From an uncultured Pseudomonadota bacterium (lineage in GTDB: Bacteria; Myxococcota_A; Bradymonadia; Bradymonadales; Bradymonadaceae): DNA of 64,000 nucleotides. A program made the translations under genes and the position numbers. This document shows, piece after piece, positions 38,301-46,197 of the stretch. Location: positions 52,596 through 116,595 of the forward strand of contig CAJXPB010000009.1 in NCBI GenBank assembly GCA_913057905.1, in the 5' to 3' direction. Position 1 is the first letter of the stretch. Each line of letters starts with the position of its first letter. The notes beneath the pieces were generated by a model, which saw only the letters and a list, made by a program, of their open reading frames with translations, was not told where the DNA came from and ran no database searches.

Positions 38301-39713
38301 TTGTTTGAGAGCCTCGCCCGTGGCGTCGCTTTCGACGGCATCTGTAAACAACGTTTGGATGTCGCGGCGGTCAGCCGAGCGGGTGTTGCCGAACTCGGAC
38401 TTCCAATCGACCAGCGGACCCGGGTGACACGAGTTCTCCTTGATCTTGAACATCCGATCGTCGCCGTAGGTCTCCTGGAGGTCGGCGGTCACGGCGTCGA
38501 TACTCTCGTATCCGCCCTTGAGCCGCACGGCGTCTTTGAAGGTCTTGTCCCACTGCGATTCGACTTCCTTGGCCGCCGGAATCATGTCCTGCGGATAGCC
38601 GGCGTTCAGGTGGTAGACGATCGGCTTCGGTTTGGTCTCGCCGTCGACCTCGGTCCAGATGTCCCATCGGTTGGCGTAGTAGCGGCGATTCGGGTCGACC
38701 TGCGGTCGCTCTTCGTCGTATTTGAGCCGGCGGGTTCGGAAGTATCCAAAACGCTTGTGGAAGTCGAAGCTCGCCGTCTCGCAGCCTTCGGTCGTATTGC
38801 CGTATTCCTGCATGAGGAAGTCGGCGGTCGCCGAGTTACACTGGACCTCGAAGTAATACTGGCTGGCGGGGTCCTGAATCTGATCGGTCTTGAGTTCCTC
38901 TCCAGAGCGCCGGCCGTTTTCGGTCAAATACTTCGTGTCGTTGTAGACGAGCGGCTCGTAATCATCCGACTTCATCTCGTCGGTGATTCGCATAAAGGAG
39001 TTGCGAGCGCGGATTTTCCCGCCCTCACAGTAGGCAATCGAGTCGTACCCGAGGTTGTTGAAGCACGCCATCAAGTCGGGCTGAAAGGCGTACTGTACGG
39101 TGACGTCGATGTAGTCTTCGCCGATGATGGTCCGGTTCGGGTTGACTTCATCGCTCTCTTGGGGCGGATTCCAGGCCACGGAGGAAAAGGTCCCGAATTC
39201 CGACCCGAACATCCCCTGTCCGTCGACCATATTCTGCGACCAGTCGACGCGCATGTACTCGCGTTCAAACCAGGGTTTGTCCGAGGAGTTCTCGACGATC
39301 ACATTCGACGGCTCACCGGTTTGCGGGTTGTATTGCCGCTGTACGTCAAAGTGCTGAGTGATCGGAAAGATGGCGACGGCACCGAGCTGCTTGTCCTCGC
39401 CGGTTTGTTCGTCGGTCAGCCCTTCGACCGGGTCGACCGTGGAGTACGCGTAGAGGTTGTCCTGAGTGATCTTCCACTCGATCCGCTTGAGCGGGCTCTC
39501 CAGCGCGCTGAAGACAAAACTGCCCTGGAAGTCGGTGTCGGTGACGGTCTGGACGTAGTACCACTCGTCCCCGTCGTTGAAGAGCGACTTCTTGATCTTG
39601 TCGGGCTGGGTGCGATCGATGTCGCCCACGTCCTGGGCACATCCGACGCCGACCGCGGCTAGCAATACGGCGACGAGCGTCGCAACTATCCAATTCGTTT
39701 CAATCTTTCTCAT
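35367..39713 (-). CDS. Large zinc-dependent metalloprotease lipoprotein
   Basis: 1448 residues. The ATG at 39713 has GGAGG six bases upstream; the GTG before it is too close. A signal peptide ends at GVGCAQD, probably a lipoprotein. The zinc site HEVGHTVGLRHN (residue 788 on; nt 37317-37352) is the extended metzincin pattern with a third His, and ASVMDYTGD about 85 residues later supplies the Met-turn. This matches the DUF4953/DUF5117 type of zinc-dependent metalloproteases. The first 700 residues are a large, mostly beta and helical region of unknown role. It is likely a surface or secreted protease, fitting a predatory or scavenging habit. Followed by a hairpin. Confidence 0.85.
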   Translation of the reverse strand: MRKIETNWIVATLVAVLLAAVGVGCAQDVGDIDRTQPDKIKKSLFNDGDEWYYVQTVTDTDFQGSFVFSALESPLKRIEWKITQDNLYAYSTVDPVEGLTDEQTGEDKQLGAVAIFPITQHFDVQRQYNPQTGEPSNVIVENSSDKPWFEREYMRVDWSQNMVDGQGMFGSEFGTFSSVAWNPPQESDEVNPNRTIIGEDYIDVTVQYAFQPDLMACFNNLGYDSIAYCEGGKIRARNSFMRITDEMKSDDYEPLVYNDTKYLTENGRRSGEELKTDQIQDPASQYYFEVQCNSATADFLMQEYGNTTEGCETASFDFHKRFGYFRTRRLKYDEERPQVDPNRRYYANRWDIWTEVDGETKPKPIVYHLNAGYPQDMIPAAKEVESQWDKTFKDAVRLKGGYESIDAVTADLQETYGDDRMFKIKENSCHPGPLVDWKSEFGNTRSADRRDIQTLFTDAVESDATGEALKQELWSLPVDERKQLCANLEWATEKRSSEDARFNWEQLGDLRYSFFNWVREYNGYWSGYGPSSADPLTGEIISGDANYAGTPLRRTAAYATDIVQYLNGELSNQDIRYGTHIRDHVTSVQDRQAQQALEAETSPENRIPAAAEREMRQRAGLNPSEVSPTNFEGIPDFEDQPDILKLKGKEGFMKEANRISRSIHQAKESDTTYTEFYEKPQVKNLLMKDTNFQMLVEATAFQKYGPNYNQDDVHQTYLDVTVPKRHLAKQEASQRWMAENNIFSANNTVRAVEGLVTYEGVAEYFKGKPREEIKRYFTDNVFIGTQLHEVGHTVGLRHNFSASMDALNYHDAYWNIQKEILTNDNLTQADADSLTGDMAEQATGIEGINYASEEEFKQASVMDYTGDLTGRWAGLGKYDQAAINFAYAEHVQVWDDSFEIPDLLWYQEWTGDYTDLPAIYGKWDGNDFENADTQTKLDGIEVIQNARKWVPIEDAIEERRQGILRSTRDWQNRDLDSSNRPFIERTVSYNFCSDGRADYVLGCDTFDHGANHTEIVNHAFNKYRFFQPFWRYKGQSIDNLNQNVVNYQNRVLSTFQVAQRPFRYYSLYQWYDLGSYTDDLLSASLDSINFYAEVLSTPEPGRYCKYDPTNYDWNENWYYGGLNNTYLPAGSHRQGGECQGSADPIDIPRGPGQYYNYKLTNDWGPGESPRVERVGTHVDKLMATVSFFNISANWINNSFLTDQRSTNITFWTLFREEMLDWMGSLIIGDFSGFGGMWDDTGGEYEPPKVVDPEVFGTGEPPTNSLQQQGVRIRTNHSFNHEFQTLAGAMLTNTTWQDFSVDFDQYIKIVKNENDKQEFAPGTQVHEFVHPITKVVYKAPQTADGRSISVKLVEWANDIKGDYLMADCAYSNFSVSDESARATLENACDTENFEFAFTEGQDVDLSTTEGRQDYQEYLDSVRDSSLDAVESVVAKMTMVRDISELTDYN

Positions 39714-40200
39714 CACGTTCCTCCGTGCGAACGATTTCTTCTTGGGTCATTTGTCAGACGGCGTTGATTCGGCCGTTGGTCAAGCGCGCTGTTTGTGGCC
39801 TTACGCCCAACGTTCAGTATTCAAAACGCGTGCCACCTTGCGATGGAGTGGGCAGGGCAGACCAGTTGGGGCCTCGACAGAAAGTCATCTTTATTTACAA
39901 GAATACGAGACTGTTTACAAGCAAGTGGTCGTCAAGCCACACCATCGCCGTCTCCTTGGGAGAAGCGCCCGAGGGTGGTGTGTATGCGCGTTTGCGGCCG
40001 ATCGTCGCCATTCATCACAAATGGAGGGCCTCCGACATTCCAGAAGCTCCAAAGTTTTTGCCCGGCTCACGGTCATTCGGTAGGAGCGATCGAAATCGCT
40101 CGCCCGCCGAACCTGTCTCTCCGTAAACGAACGATCACCTGTGAACGCCGAGATCTGACGTTGCATCACCCCGGCATTCGTTCGATTGTGTGACCCGAAT
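39714..40200 (+). other. Long intergenic region between divergent genes
   Basis: About 485 bases separate the metalloprotease and the GT-C gene. It must hold both promoters. I see no convincing gene, tRNA or clear -35/-10 pair. It contains two TTTACAAG copies (near 39893 and 39912), an AT-rich patch, and the perfect inverted repeat at 40084-40101. Confidence 0.6.
40084..40101 (+). repeat. Perfect inverted repeat, possible operator
   Basis: GAGCGAT, spacer CGAA, ATCGCTC. It lies about 100 bases before the ATG of the GT-C gene. It could be a repressor site or an RNA hairpin; there is no T-run after it. Confidence 0.5.
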
Positions 40201-41997
40201 ATGACGAGCGAGGCTTCACAAGACAGATCGGGGAATTTCCGCGGGCCCAGCCTGGGATTGCTCGCCCTGCTGATCGCAGCGGCCGTTCTCTACAGCCAGA
40301 CACTCTCCTTCGGGCTATTGGATCCGTTCGACGACGGTCTCTACGTTTTGAACAGGCCCGAAGTCCGGGACTGGTGGGCCTCGACTTGGAAGAGTCGCAT
40401 CCTGACCCCTGAGACCGGTTATCCCGTGCCGTTGCCTACCTTTCTATACGCGCACGCTCGGCTCGCGGCCCCGGAGAGTTTTCCCTCCATCCTTCACGGC
40501 CTGAATGTGGCCGTTCACCTGATCAATATCGGCTTGGTCTTCGCGCTCATTCGGCGATGGCAAGGACCCTGGGTCGGATTGGTCGTCTCCGCCCTCTGGG
40601 GCCTCCATCCAGCGGCCGTCGAGAGCGTCGCCTGGATCACGAATCTAAAGACCTGCCTTTGGCTGACCTTCTTGCTGGGCGCCATGCTCTTGTGGGAACG
40701 ACGGCTCGACCGGGTGGAAGACGGCGAGACGGCCTGCGGAGCCGTCGCCGGAGTAGCCTTGTTGTACATTCTGGGGCTCGGGTGCCGGCCGTCGATGGTC
40801 CTACTGCCGGCCGCATTGTTTCTTCAGTCCTGGCGACGAGGAACGAGTGCAGCAGAAATCACAACCAAGGATGGACTTGTCTTTGCCGGACTCACGTTAC
40901 CGGTGGTCGTCTACATGCCCATTGCATTGACCAACCAGTCCCAAGTCGTGGATTCGATACCCGGGGATACAGGGCTGACAGTCAAGATTCAGAAAGCTGT
41001 GCTTGCGCTGGGGACGGCTGCCCAAAACCTCCTCGTGCCCGTCGATCTGATGCCGATCTATCCGTACAAGCAGGGCGCGCATTGGATCGAGTACGTGCCG
41101 GGGGTTGCCGCGATCCTCGGTCTCTGTGGGCTCGGCGTCGCACTCGCTCTCAAGAGCGACCGTACGTGGCTCGTCTACCTGTTGATGGCCGCACTGCTCT
41201 GGGCGCCGTTCTCGCAGGTTGTCGCCCTCCCTCGGATGACCGCCGATACGTATCTCTATGGGCCGATGATCTGGCTGATTGCACACGGGGTGAGCGCAGT
41301 AAGAAGGTGGTGGAACCGCCGCGCGCGTCCCTTCAGGCAGACTGCACTCGTCGGGGCGCTGGGGTGCGTATTGCTGCTCGGGTTCGGCATGTCGAGCTTC
41401 CAGCAGATTGGACGGTGGAAGTCACTGAAGACCCTCTGGGAACCGGTACAACATCGTCATCCCAGATTGTGGAAGCCCTACGTGATGCTGGGGCACTATT
41501 ACCGTGACAGGGGGGAATGGAAGAAGGCCGCAGCGGTTCTCACCGAGGGCTATCCCTACATGAAACAGGGGCATTTCATCCCCGACTTCATGCCTGAAGT
41601 GTTGAGCCGGGTGGGACAACCGCGCCAGGCGGCCGATGTGGCAGTCACCGCCATCAAACGTCATCGCCGCGTCGAAGACGACCACTACCAGGCGCTGCTT
41701 GGCACGCTCGCTGGCAATAATATCCCCATGGGAGACGACCCGGAGGTTGTCTCCATCGTCGAGAAGGCGGTCGACGTCTACACGTCGCACCGAGCGTGGA
41801 TGGATATCCGCTCGAACCGGCTGGGACTGGCTCGGTACTTCCTGGCGCAGAAACGCGCGGACCTGGCTCGGCCGTTCCTTACGCGGGAATTCGAAAGCGC
41901 CGAGCCGAACTGTCAGATTTGGGGATGGGAGGAGGCGTACAACAGCATGAGTGAACCCCCGATCTTCCCGCCACGCCCCGATCGGTGTGGAGACTAG
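40201..41997 (+). CDS. TMTC-like GT-C membrane protein (paralogue 1)
   Basis: About 598 residues from ATG 40201. About ten membrane segments. After the first segment comes a FDDGLYVL acidic pair (D44-D45), as in GT-C glycosyltransferases, then TPETGYPVPLPTFLYA, then HGLNVAVHLINI and LHPAAVESVAWITNLK, the hallmark region of the TMTC/ArnT-like family. The last 180 residues are soluble and TPR-like. Family members move mannose or other sugars from a lipid carrier to proteins. A paralogue with the same order of motifs lies at 61501 and part of a third at 63332. Placed next to the pilus genes it could glycosylate pilin, which is inference. Confidence 0.8.
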   Translation: MTSEASQDRSGNFRGPSLGLLALLIAAAVLYSQTLSFGLLDPFDDGLYVLNRPEVRDWWASTWKSRILTPETGYPVPLPTFLYAHARLAAPESFPSILHGLNVAVHLINIGLVFALIRRWQGPWVGLVVSALWGLHPAAVESVAWITNLKTCLWLTFLLGAMLLWERRLDRVEDGETACGAVAGVALLYILGLGCRPSMVLLPAALFLQSWRRGTSAAEITTKDGLVFAGLTLPVVVYMPIALTNQSQVVDSIPGDTGLTVKIQKAVLALGTAAQNLLVPVDLMPIYPYKQGAHWIEYVPGVAAILGLCGLGVALALKSDRTWLVYLLMAALLWAPFSQVVALPRMTADTYLYGPMIWLIAHGVSAVRRWWNRRARPFRQTALVGALGCVLLLGFGMSSFQQIGRWKSLKTLWEPVQHRHPRLWKPYVMLGHYYRDRGEWKKAAAVLTEGYPYMKQGHFIPDFMPEVLSRVGQPRQAADVAVTAIKRHRRVEDDHYQALLGTLAGNNIPMGDDPEVVSIVEKAVDVYTSHRAWMDIRSNRLGLARYFLAQKRADLARPFLTREFESAEPNCQIWGWEEAYNSMSEPPIFPPRPDRCGD

Positions 41998-42007
41998 ACG
42001 ACGCTGA

Positions 42008-42814
42008 TTACAGCAGGTCGCGGCGCGAAAAGATCAGCATCGCCGCAAACAGAACCACGGACGCATACGAGACGGCGTACCACGTGGCCGACGCCAGGTA
42101 GGTGGTCGGGATCGGGATGCGGCGGATGACCTCGACCGACAGATTCATCGAGGCGAAATCCGGCAGCAGAAAGGCCAGCCAGTCGATGAGCCGGTGAGCG
42201 AGACGGGATTCAAAGAAGTTCCGAACCGTCTCGAACTGGTCGTGCAGGTGTCCCAGCACAAAGATGCCCGCGGTGAGCATCCCCGACAGGAGTGGCGTCG
42301 AGAAGCTGGCGAACAGCAGGGCAAACGACGCGACGACCAGCAACTGAAGAAAAATCAGTGCGAATCCGTAGGCCAGCGGGCCGATGGGACCGCCACCCTG
42401 AATGGCGAGTAGTCCCGCTCCCACGCCCCATAAAAGTCCGACGATCACGACCATCAACGCAAGTATTCCGGCGTACTTGCCCAGCAAGAATACCCAGCGC
42501 GGAACCGGCTTCGACAGGATCGTATAGATCGTGCGCCGTTCGATCTCGGTCTGCAACAGATTGATCGACACGTAGACGGTAATCACCATCGAAAAGAGCG
42601 TCGATGCGAACAGGCTCACATCGATGGTCACCCGGATCTCGTTGTGGACGCTCATCGCGCCCAACACCAGGCTGAAGGCCATCACGCCGACCGCAAAGAA
42701 GAGCAGGGCGCCGAAGATCTTGTTGCGGACGGCCTCGCGAAAGGTGTTCGTGGCGATGGCGAGGAGCGCGCGCAATGTGTCGGTGATGCGTCTTGGCACG
42801 TCGTGTCCCTTCAC
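42008..42814 (-). CDS. pilI: ABC-2 type permease, PilI-like
   Basis: 268 residues with six membrane segments. The GTG at 42814 overlaps the ATPase stop (four bases); a GTG at 42799 is an alternative. TNTFREAVRNKIF and ISLNLLQTEIERRTIYTILSKPV-type motifs are those of ABC-2 exporters. In Myxococcus, pilG-pilH-pilI follow pilA and form an ABC exporter needed for pili. The same three gene types in the same order support this name. Confidence 0.75.
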   Translation of the reverse strand: MKGHDVPRRITDTLRALLAIATNTFREAVRNKIFGALLFFAVGVMAFSLVLGAMSVHNEIRVTIDVSLFASTLFSMVITVYVSINLLQTEIERRTIYTILSKPVPRWVFLLGKYAGILALMVVIVGLLWGVGAGLLAIQGGGPIGPLAYGFALIFLQLLVVASFALLFASFSTPLLSGMLTAGIFVLGHLHDQFETVRNFFESRLAHRLIDWLAFLLPDFASMNLSVEVIRRIPIPTTYLASATWYAVSYASVVLFAAMLIFSRRDLL

Positions 42815-43749
42815 TGTCTCGTGTGTCCGGTGTCGGCCAAAAATTGCTCTTCGAGACCCTGGTGGCTCCGCTGGACGCCGGTCACCTTGCCACCGAGGGC
42901 CTCGACCGTCGAAATCGTAGCAGCCAGGTCGATGTCTCCCGGGAAAGCAATGTCGAGCTCACCGCTGTGTGACTCGATGCGGGTCACGCCTTGGAATTCG
43001 CCCCTGATTTGTCGGGGCTCCAGACCTCGCACGCGAATGTGCAGACTCTGACCGCCCCCTTTGGTCCATTCTTCAAGATCCGCCACCTCGACCAGCTCGC
43101 CAGCCTGCAAGATCGCGACCCTGTCGCAGACCGCCTCGACGTCGACCAGGATATGACTCGAAAAGACGACGGTCTTCCCCTGTTCGCGGAGTTCGTAGAT
43201 CAGATCCCGGACGTCTTTGCGCCCGACCGGGTCGAGTCCTGACTGGGGCTCGTCCAGAATGACGAGTTCCGGGTCGTTGATCAGCGCCTGGGCGATTCCG
43301 GCGCGCTGGCGCATTCCCTTGGAGAACTTTCGCAACTGTCGGTCCCGCGCGTCGGTCAAACCGACTCGATCCAAAAGTTCGTCGACGCGCCCATCGAGTG
43401 TCGCCCCGCTCATGCCGTGTAAATGGCCATAATAACGAAGCAGTTCCGACGCCGTCAGATGTTCGTAGAAGTACGGACCCTCCGGCAGGTACCCGAGTTT
43501 ACGGCGACTCTCCGTCGTCAACGACGAGTGACCGAAGACCTCGACCCCACCGGCGTCCGGGTAGATCAACCCGGTGATCATCTTCATCGTCGTCGTCTTC
43601 CCGGCGCCGTTCGGTCCGACCAGTCCGAAGATCTCCCCGGAGCGGACCTCAAACGAGACGTCGCGCACCGCTTCGACCTTGTTGCGCCAGAATCCAACGC
43701 GGAAGGTCTTGGACAGATTGCTGATGCTGAGTACGGCAGAATCGGTCAT
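42811..43749 (-). CDS. pilH: ABC transporter ATPase, PilH-like
   Basis: 312 residues. Walker A GPNGAGKTT, signature KFSKGMRQR, Walker B LVILDEP and the H-loop SSHIL are all intact. About 80 C-terminal residues beyond the core, with LHIRVRGLEPRQI and AATISTVEALGG, are a common regulatory tail in ABC-2 exporters. It overlaps both neighbours by four bases, so pilG, pilH and pilI are one coupled unit. The name rests on synteny with Myxococcus. Confidence 0.85.
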   Translation of the reverse strand: MTDSAVLSISNLSKTFRVGFWRNKVEAVRDVSFEVRSGEIFGLVGPNGAGKTTTMKMITGLIYPDAGGVEVFGHSSLTTESRRKLGYLPEGPYFYEHLTASELLRYYGHLHGMSGATLDGRVDELLDRVGLTDARDRQLRKFSKGMRQRAGIAQALINDPELVILDEPQSGLDPVGRKDVRDLIYELREQGKTVVFSSHILVDVEAVCDRVAILQAGELVEVADLEEWTKGGGQSLHIRVRGLEPRQIRGEFQGVTRIESHSGELDIAFPGDIDLAATISTVEALGGKVTGVQRSHQGLEEQFLADTGHTRQ

Positions 43750-44642
43750 GGCGTCGCGGCGTTGACTGCGATCCAGAGGTCGGTGGGCAAATACGCGTTC
43801 GTCTCGAGCTGCCTTCGGCGAAGCGTCTGCGTGTACTCCTGCGTTCGTTGAAGGAGCGCTTCTTCAGCGCCCATGTTCTCCAGGTTTCGGCGGATCCGTT
43901 CGCGCGTTCCTTCATCTTCAACCAGAAAGTACATCTCCCGAAAGAAGTCGATGCGTTGCTGTCGCTGCTCGGCCTCGCTGATGTCGACCCGTTCACCCTC
44001 GACTTCCTCGCGGAGCTGCCGCACCCGTTGGTTCAACCATGCGATCGTGAACGGCAGATGCGGCGGCGAGCCCTCCAGCCGGGCGGCCTTGCTCAGATAA
44101 TCGATTGCTTCCTGATACCCGACGAGCCGCTCCTTCTTCGAGAGGTGATCCGGATAGCCAATGTAATTCATACCTGCGCTCATGGGGAGCTCGTAGTCCG
44201 TCGGAAACTCCTCCATGCCGCGGTCGAGGAAGGCATTTGCCTTCCGGATCTTCTGTAAAGTTGGTGGATAGTGGGTGTTCAGATAAGCGGTAGCGTACCA
44301 GTTGTAGACAGGTTTGAAGCGCGGGTCGAGCCCAGCGATCGTTTCGGCATATGAATGCAGGTGTCGGGGTTTCCCGCCCCCGATTTTCAGCTCTCCAAGG
44401 TACGCAACCGCTCCGATCCAGGTGAGATCCGCTGCCAACCCGTCAAAGTTTAGAAGTCCTGAACGAAGGACTCCCTCAGAGGGCGCTTTCCACTGAACCT
44501 CGGCGCCGGATTGGGCGAGGCGGCGGTTGTTCTGAATCCGGTGTCCGAGTTCGGCGTAGAGGAAATTCAGGCCTAGCAGAATTCCAATTGCTGAAACCGT
44601 GATCCATCGAGTTGGTACTGAGTCTTGATATTCACGCATCAT
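43746..44642 (-). CDS. pilG: Single-pass membrane protein with TPR-like body, PilG-like
   Basis: About 298 residues; the first ATG of a tandem pair (44642, 44639) is chosen, without a clear ribosome site. One membrane segment (about residues 13-31), then a conserved block LLNFDGLAADLTWIGAVAYLG and LDPRFKPVYNWYATAYL. TPR-like helices follow. It is coupled to the ATPase gene by a four-base overlap. Position and layout match Myxococcus PilG, an accessory protein of the PilGHI exporter required for pilus assembly; sequence identity was not tested. Confidence 0.65.
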   Translation of the reverse strand: MMREYQDSVPTRWITVSAIGILLGLNFLYAELGHRIQNNRRLAQSGAEVQWKAPSEGVLRSGLLNFDGLAADLTWIGAVAYLGELKIGGGKPRHLHSYAETIAGLDPRFKPVYNWYATAYLNTHYPPTLQKIRKANAFLDRGMEEFPTDYELPMSAGMNYIGYPDHLSKKERLVGYQEAIDYLSKAARLEGSPPHLPFTIAWLNQRVRQLREEVEGERVDISEAEQRQQRIDFFREMYFLVEDEGTRERIRRNLENMGAEEALLQRTQEYTQTLRRRQLETNAYLPTDLWIAVNAATP

Positions 44643-44691
44643 CACTAGCCAGCAGGAAATATCGCACCAATAGGAGGATGCTGGACCGCCA

Positions 44692-44725
44692 AGAAAATGA
44701 AAAGCCCCCTCCGTGCGGAGGGGGC
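44692..44725 (-). terminator. Intrinsic terminator after pilA
   Basis: On the minus strand GCCCCCTCCG and CGGAGGGGGC (44716-44725 with 44704-44713) form a ten-pair stem with a two-base spacer, followed by ttttcatttt. It lies about 25 bases after the pilA stop, separating pilA from the pilGHI genes. Confidence 0.9.
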
Positions 44726-44748
44726 GGGTCAAACTCGGAAGCTCAATA

Positions 44749-45363
44749 TTATTCGAATTCGTTGGTCGTAATGGGCTGTCCCACGGTCACTTCCTGACCT
44801 TGGACCCCGATGGTCTGCTCGACTTGGTGGCTATCACCTGAACTCTCAAAGTTGTGTGTGGCGCGTACCGTTGCGCCGGCGTCGGTTCCCGTAGAGCCAT
44901 TGGTGGCGTATTCGTACTGGAAGTAGAGGGGATCCTCGAGCGAAAGATTCAATTTATTCAATGCTGCAGTTTCGGTTTGGCCAGAGGGACCAGATGGCTG
45001 ATACTTTGCTCCGCCCTCCGGAACTGAACTTGTGGTCTGGAATGTGAATTCTGTTCCTCCAGGGAACATTTTGCTGCTGAATCCGACGGGCGTGCCTTTC
45101 GTGCCGGAGGTGTGCCACGGGTGTTCACAGTCAGTAACGCCCTGGCAACTGTATTGCTCGGAAGTGAAGTAACTCTTCGCCCCATCGGCGATCTTACGCA
45201 TAATTTGCTCGGATTCAGCGGCCTTCGAGCTCTTCATGTACTTCATGAAGGACGGAATCGCGATGGCCGCCAGGATGCCGATAATGGCGACGACGATCAT
45301 CAACTCGACGAGGGTGAAACCTTCGTCGTCGTTGAAGAGATTTCGAATGCTTTCGATATTCAT
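44749..45363 (-). CDS. pilA: Type IV major pilin PilA
   Basis: 204 residues from ATG 45363, which has GGAG with a six-base gap. The prepilin leader is 15 residues and is cut in [13 protein letters not shown], giving the N-methylated Phe and the key Glu5. The hydrophobic helix [20 protein letters not shown] follows. The mature pilin is about 189 residues, a normal size, with one cysteine pair (SCQGVTDC) in the middle and a Gly/Ser/Thr-rich second half that could accept glycans. It has its own sigma-54-type promoter and terminator. Confidence 0.95.
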   Translation of the reverse strand: MNIESIRNLFNDDEGFTLVELMIVVAIIGILAAIAIPSFMKYMKSSKAAESEQIMRKIADGAKSYFTSEQYSCQGVTDCEHPWHTSGTKGTPVGFSSKMFPGGTEFTFQTTSSVPEGGAKYQPSGPSGQTETAALNKLNLSLEDPLYFQYEYATNGSTGTDAGATVRATHNFESSGDSHQVEQTIGVQGQEVTVGQPITTNEFE

Positions 45364-45438
45364 TGTCTGCTCCATGCAGTTGAAGACATTGATTCGACTC
45401 ATCGGGACCGAAGTCCCAGCCTGTCACCCAACTAAACA

Positions 45439-45454
45439 TGCAGGCCCCATGCCA
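45439..45454 (-). promoter_or_regulatory. Sigma-54 promoter of pilA
   Basis: Minus strand reads TGGCATGGGGCCTGCA: a -24 TGGCA and -12 TGCA with the required GG and GC ten bases apart. The start would be near 45428, some 65 bases before the ATG. PilR, encoded upstream, is the expected activator. Confidence 0.8.
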
Positions 45455-45546
45455 GCGTGTAGATAAAATGCTGAATGATTAATTTTGATCCCGAGGCGAT
45501 CATTAAAGGCTCCTGAGTGCGGCACGAAGCGACTGTAGACGATGAA

Positions 45547-45563
45547 GTGACAAAAATTGTCAC
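45547..45563 (-). promoter_or_regulatory. Candidate PilR enhancer site
   Basis: Perfect dyad GTGACAA-AAA-TTGTCAC centred about 125 bases upstream of the predicted pilA start, the usual distance for sigma-54 activators. It carries TGTC half-sites as known for Pseudomonas PilR. Confidence 0.5.
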
Positions 45564-45574
45564 CCTAGCGGGTT

Positions 45575-45603
45575 GAGTAAGTGCCGTTCAGCGTCACTTA
45601 CTC
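45575..45603 (-). terminator. Hairpin after the second pilin gene
   Basis: GAGTAAGTG (45575-45583) pairs with CACTTACTC (45595-45603). It sits a few bases beyond the stop of the gene at 45607. No T-run follows, so termination is uncertain. Confidence 0.4.
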
Positions 45604-45606
45604 CGA

Positions 45607-46125
45607 CTACTTGCCTTCATTTAGGACGATTGGCTGTTCGAGATCGTCATTTAGATAGACTTGGGTGTCTTTGTCCGTCGCGCTGGGATCAAGATCCTGC
45701 TGGACCAGAATTGCGTACCAGGCTGAACCATCGTCGTTGGGGCTCTCGCCGCTGGGGCACGCGTTGCTGCAGCTATCACCGGAGACGCCACCTTCAGTCC
45801 AGATGGTGATGGCACTCCCTTCGAGGCCCGGGTGCTGGAATTCGAGTAGATTTTCCCACTTTTTCTTCGGATCTTCACTCGAAGTATAGTAACTGGCGCC
45901 GGGGCTCAAGTAACGGCCGGAGCGTGAACGGTATTGCTCCTGTCCAGATTGGACCTCCAAGGCATATTGCTTCATTTGGGCAATTTTTCCTTTGTTGACC
46001 TGCTTCATATACGAGACGCCTGCAATGGTCGCCAAAATGCCGATGATAGCCACCACGACCATCAACTCGACCAAAGTATAACCGCCTCGCCGACCGGGGA
46101 TGCTGGTATTGTTCGTGCGTTCCAT
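45607..46125 (-). CDS. Second type IV pilin (pilin-like protein)
   Basis: 172 residues; ATG 46125 has GGAG with a six-base gap. A 15-residue leader is cut at RRGG/YTLVELMVVV, so Tyr replaces Phe at position 1 but Glu5 is kept. The helix is followed by KMKQYALEVQSGQEQYRSRSGRY-like alpha-1 sequence, a disulfide-capable SCSNAC and a C-terminal acidic tail. It is shorter than PilA and diverges fully after the helix. It may be a minor pilin or an alternative major pilin. It lies between pilR and pilA, each pilin with its own promoter. Confidence 0.9.
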   Translation of the reverse strand: MERTNNTSIPGRRGGYTLVELMVVVAIIGILATIAGVSYMKQVNKGKIAQMKQYALEVQSGQEQYRSRSGRYLSPGASYYTSSEDPKKKWENLLEFQHPGLEGSAITIWTEGGVSGDSCSNACPSGESPNDDGSAWYAILVQQDLDPSATDKDTQVYLNDDLEQPIVLNEGK

Positions 46126-46175
46126 TGGGAACTCCGGGTATCAGTGCGTGAGAGAACGCCTCATGACCTTAAACC

Positions 46176-46191
46176 TGCAAGAATACCTCCA
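46176..46191 (-). promoter_or_regulatory. Candidate sigma-54 promoter of the second pilin
   Basis: Minus strand reads TGGAGGTATTCTTGCA: the GG and GC are correctly spaced and TTGCA is perfect, while the -24 flank (AGG rather than CAC) is weak. The start would be about 40 bases before the ATG. Confidence 0.55.
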
Positions 46192-46197
46192 ACTCGA

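Noticed and set aside
37722..39662. 646-codon plus-strand frame inside the metalloprotease gene
   Set aside because: Antisense to a well-supported gene; amino acids (very high Val/Asp/Leu/Arg) reflect complementary codon bias and no domain is visible.
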